Below are positions 7,144 to 7,904 of a DNA stretch of 7,904 nt, one piece after another. Under the pieces are notes generated by a model, which saw only the letters and a program-made list of their open reading frames with translations, searched no databases and was not told where the DNA came from. The stretch spans positions 1-7,904 of the forward strand of contig JAFULE010000071.1 of the NCBI GenBank assembly GCA_017483235.1, written 5' to 3'. Position 1 is the first letter of the stretch, and each line of letters opens with the position of its first letter. The DNA is from Faecalibacterium sp. (lineage in GTDB: Bacteria; Bacillota; Clostridia; Oscillospirales; Ruminococcaceae). The translations under genes and the position numbers were made by a program.

Positions 7144-7757
7144 AAAACCACCGCCTGCCGCACCTGCCGCTGTGGGCATGGTGCTATCTGCTGGCCGCTG
7201 CCCTGTGGCTGGTGTACAGCGGGGCCGTGCTGGCGTTTGACACCCTTTGCTATGCCACCGGCCGGCTGCGCCCCCAAACCGTTACCCTGAACGACACTGC
7301 TCTGTACACCCTCGAACAGCTGGAGTATGATGGGCAAAGTACCCTGATCTCCACCGAGGGAGACCCCAAGCTGTTCCTTACCCCCGGCCAGCCGGTGCGT
7401 ACCCTGCGTCTGGTGGCACAGTACAGTGCCGAAGGGCAGGAAAAGGATCTGTATTATCATCTGCCCGGGCGTGGATATACTGCCGCACTGCGGGTGTGGC
7501 CCACCCTGACAGGGCCGGATGAATATTCCTATACCGTGCCCTTTTACGCGGGGCAAAACCTGAGGCTGGATCTGTGTGACCGCAGCGGTGTAGCGATTAC
7601 GGTGCAGGCCATTGTGCTCAACGAGCCGCAGCCCATTGCTTCTTACTTTGTTCCATCGCTGTGGCAGCTGCTGTGGCTGACCGCCCTGCCGGGGCTGGCG
7701 GCCTGCGGGCTGCAGCTTGCAGCCGAGGCCGTATCGGCCTTGCGCAGAAAAAAATAA
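7140..7757 (+). CDS. Small membrane-anchored protein with extracytoplasmic domain, partner of GT-C, copy 2
   Basis: This 205-residue protein is the paralogue of the one at 3253-3876. The layout is the same: short basic N-terminus, helix (~11-34), outer domain (~38-170), second helix (~174-196) and basic tail ALRRKK. Aligned features are CY-LAA--W in the first helix, GR at the start of the domain, ALYTLE (54-59), LIST..DPKL (69-78), DLYY, and LPGLAACGL with AEAV in the last helix. Similarity is clear but low overall, with the outer domain most changed, as expected if each partner follows its own large membrane protein. The ATGA overlap with the upstream gene matches that of the first pair. I cannot place it in a described family; a role in presenting or binding the glycan or lipid-linked substrate is inference. 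The next gene starts 20 bases downstream. Confidence 0.75.
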   Translation: MKNHRLPHLPLWAWCYLLAAALWLVYSGAVLAFDTLCYATGRLRPQTVTLNDTALYTLEQLEYDGQSTLISTEGDPKLFLTPGQPVRTLRLVAQYSAEGQEKDLYYHLPGRGYTAALRVWPTLTGPDEYSYTVPFYAGQNLRLDLCDRSGVAITVQAIVLNEPQPIASYFVPSLWQLLWLTALPGLAACGLQLAAEAVSALRRKK

Positions 7758-7765
7758 AAACCATG

Positions 7766-7770
7766 AGGTG
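7766..7770 (+). promoter_or_regulatory. Ribosome binding site of the CBS-domain gene
   Basis: AGGTG lies 7 bases before the ATG at 7778, within the 20-base gap after the preceding stop. Confidence 0.6.
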
Positions 7771-7777
7771 AACCACC

Positions 7778-7904
7778 ATGCTCAAGCTGGAAGAACTGTT
7801 CATTTCGGAACAGGCCACCATTCTGGAAACCATGAAACGGCTGGACGAAACCGGCCAGCGCATCCTGTTTAGTGCGCCGGAGTGCCGCCTGCAGGCGGTG
7901 CTGA
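7778..7904 (+). CDS. CBS-domain protein, 5' part; probable sugar-phosphate nucleotidyltransferase (PtmE-like)
   Basis: Only 42 codons are in the window and the frame is open to its end. The start MLKLEELFISEQATILETMKR and the following RLDETGQRILFS match the first half of a CBS domain: a short strand, the I-x-x-x-A-T-I-x-E-x-M pattern, a helix, then a hydrophobic strand. In LegC-containing loci a protein of this kind usually carries CBS repeats followed by a nucleotidyltransferase domain. The Campylobacter example, PtmE, makes the GDP-activated amino sugar that feeds the legionaminic acid pathway. The catalytic domain is beyond the window, so the assignment rests on the CBS start plus the nearby legC. 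Other CBS-containing proteins are not excluded. The ribosome binding site and the 20-base gap place it in the same operon. Confidence 0.6.
   Translation, partial: MLKLEELFISEQATILETMKRLDETGQRILFSAPECRLQAVL

Overview
The window is a 7.9 kb, gap-free, single-strand (+) gene cluster for a cell-surface glycan. Six genes are certain and a seventh begins at the right edge. The DNA is GC-rich, yet the genes have strong AGGAGG-type ribosome binding sites, tight spacing and ATGA overlaps. Together with the protein families this suggests a high-GC gut Bacillota (Oscillospirales/Ruminococcaceae type, for example near Faecalibacterium, Gemmiger or Subdoligranulum). That placement is inference from composition and family resemblance, not from a marker gene.

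Layout: (A) the 3' part of a DUF2142-type polytopic membrane protein (left edge to 1168); (B) a 689-residue GT-C-like membrane glycosyltransferase (1187-3256); (C) a 207-residue membrane-anchored partner overlapping B by ATGA (3253-3876); (D) a LegC-type PLP sugar aminotransferase (3931-5088); (B') a 672-residue paralogue of B (5125-7143); (C') a 205-residue paralogue of C, again with an ATGA overlap (7140-7757); (E) the first 42 codons of a protein opening with a CBS domain (7778 to right edge), of the kind that precedes the nucleotidyltransferase domain in PtmE-like enzymes of the legionaminic acid pathway. Gaps between genes are 18, -4, 54, 36, -4 and 20 bases, so most or all of it is probably one transcript.

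Working model: D and E belong to cytoplasmic synthesis of an activated 4-amino-6-deoxy sugar, most likely on the way to legionaminic acid or a related nonulosonic acid. The three large membrane proteins, with the two small partners, would act at the membrane, where GT-C enzymes transfer sugars from polyprenyl-phosphate carriers. The most notable feature is that the B-C pair occurs twice, diverged but with the same order and the same ATGA junction, on either side of legC. This points to an old duplication of a two-gene functional unit whose small subunit I cannot assign to a described family.
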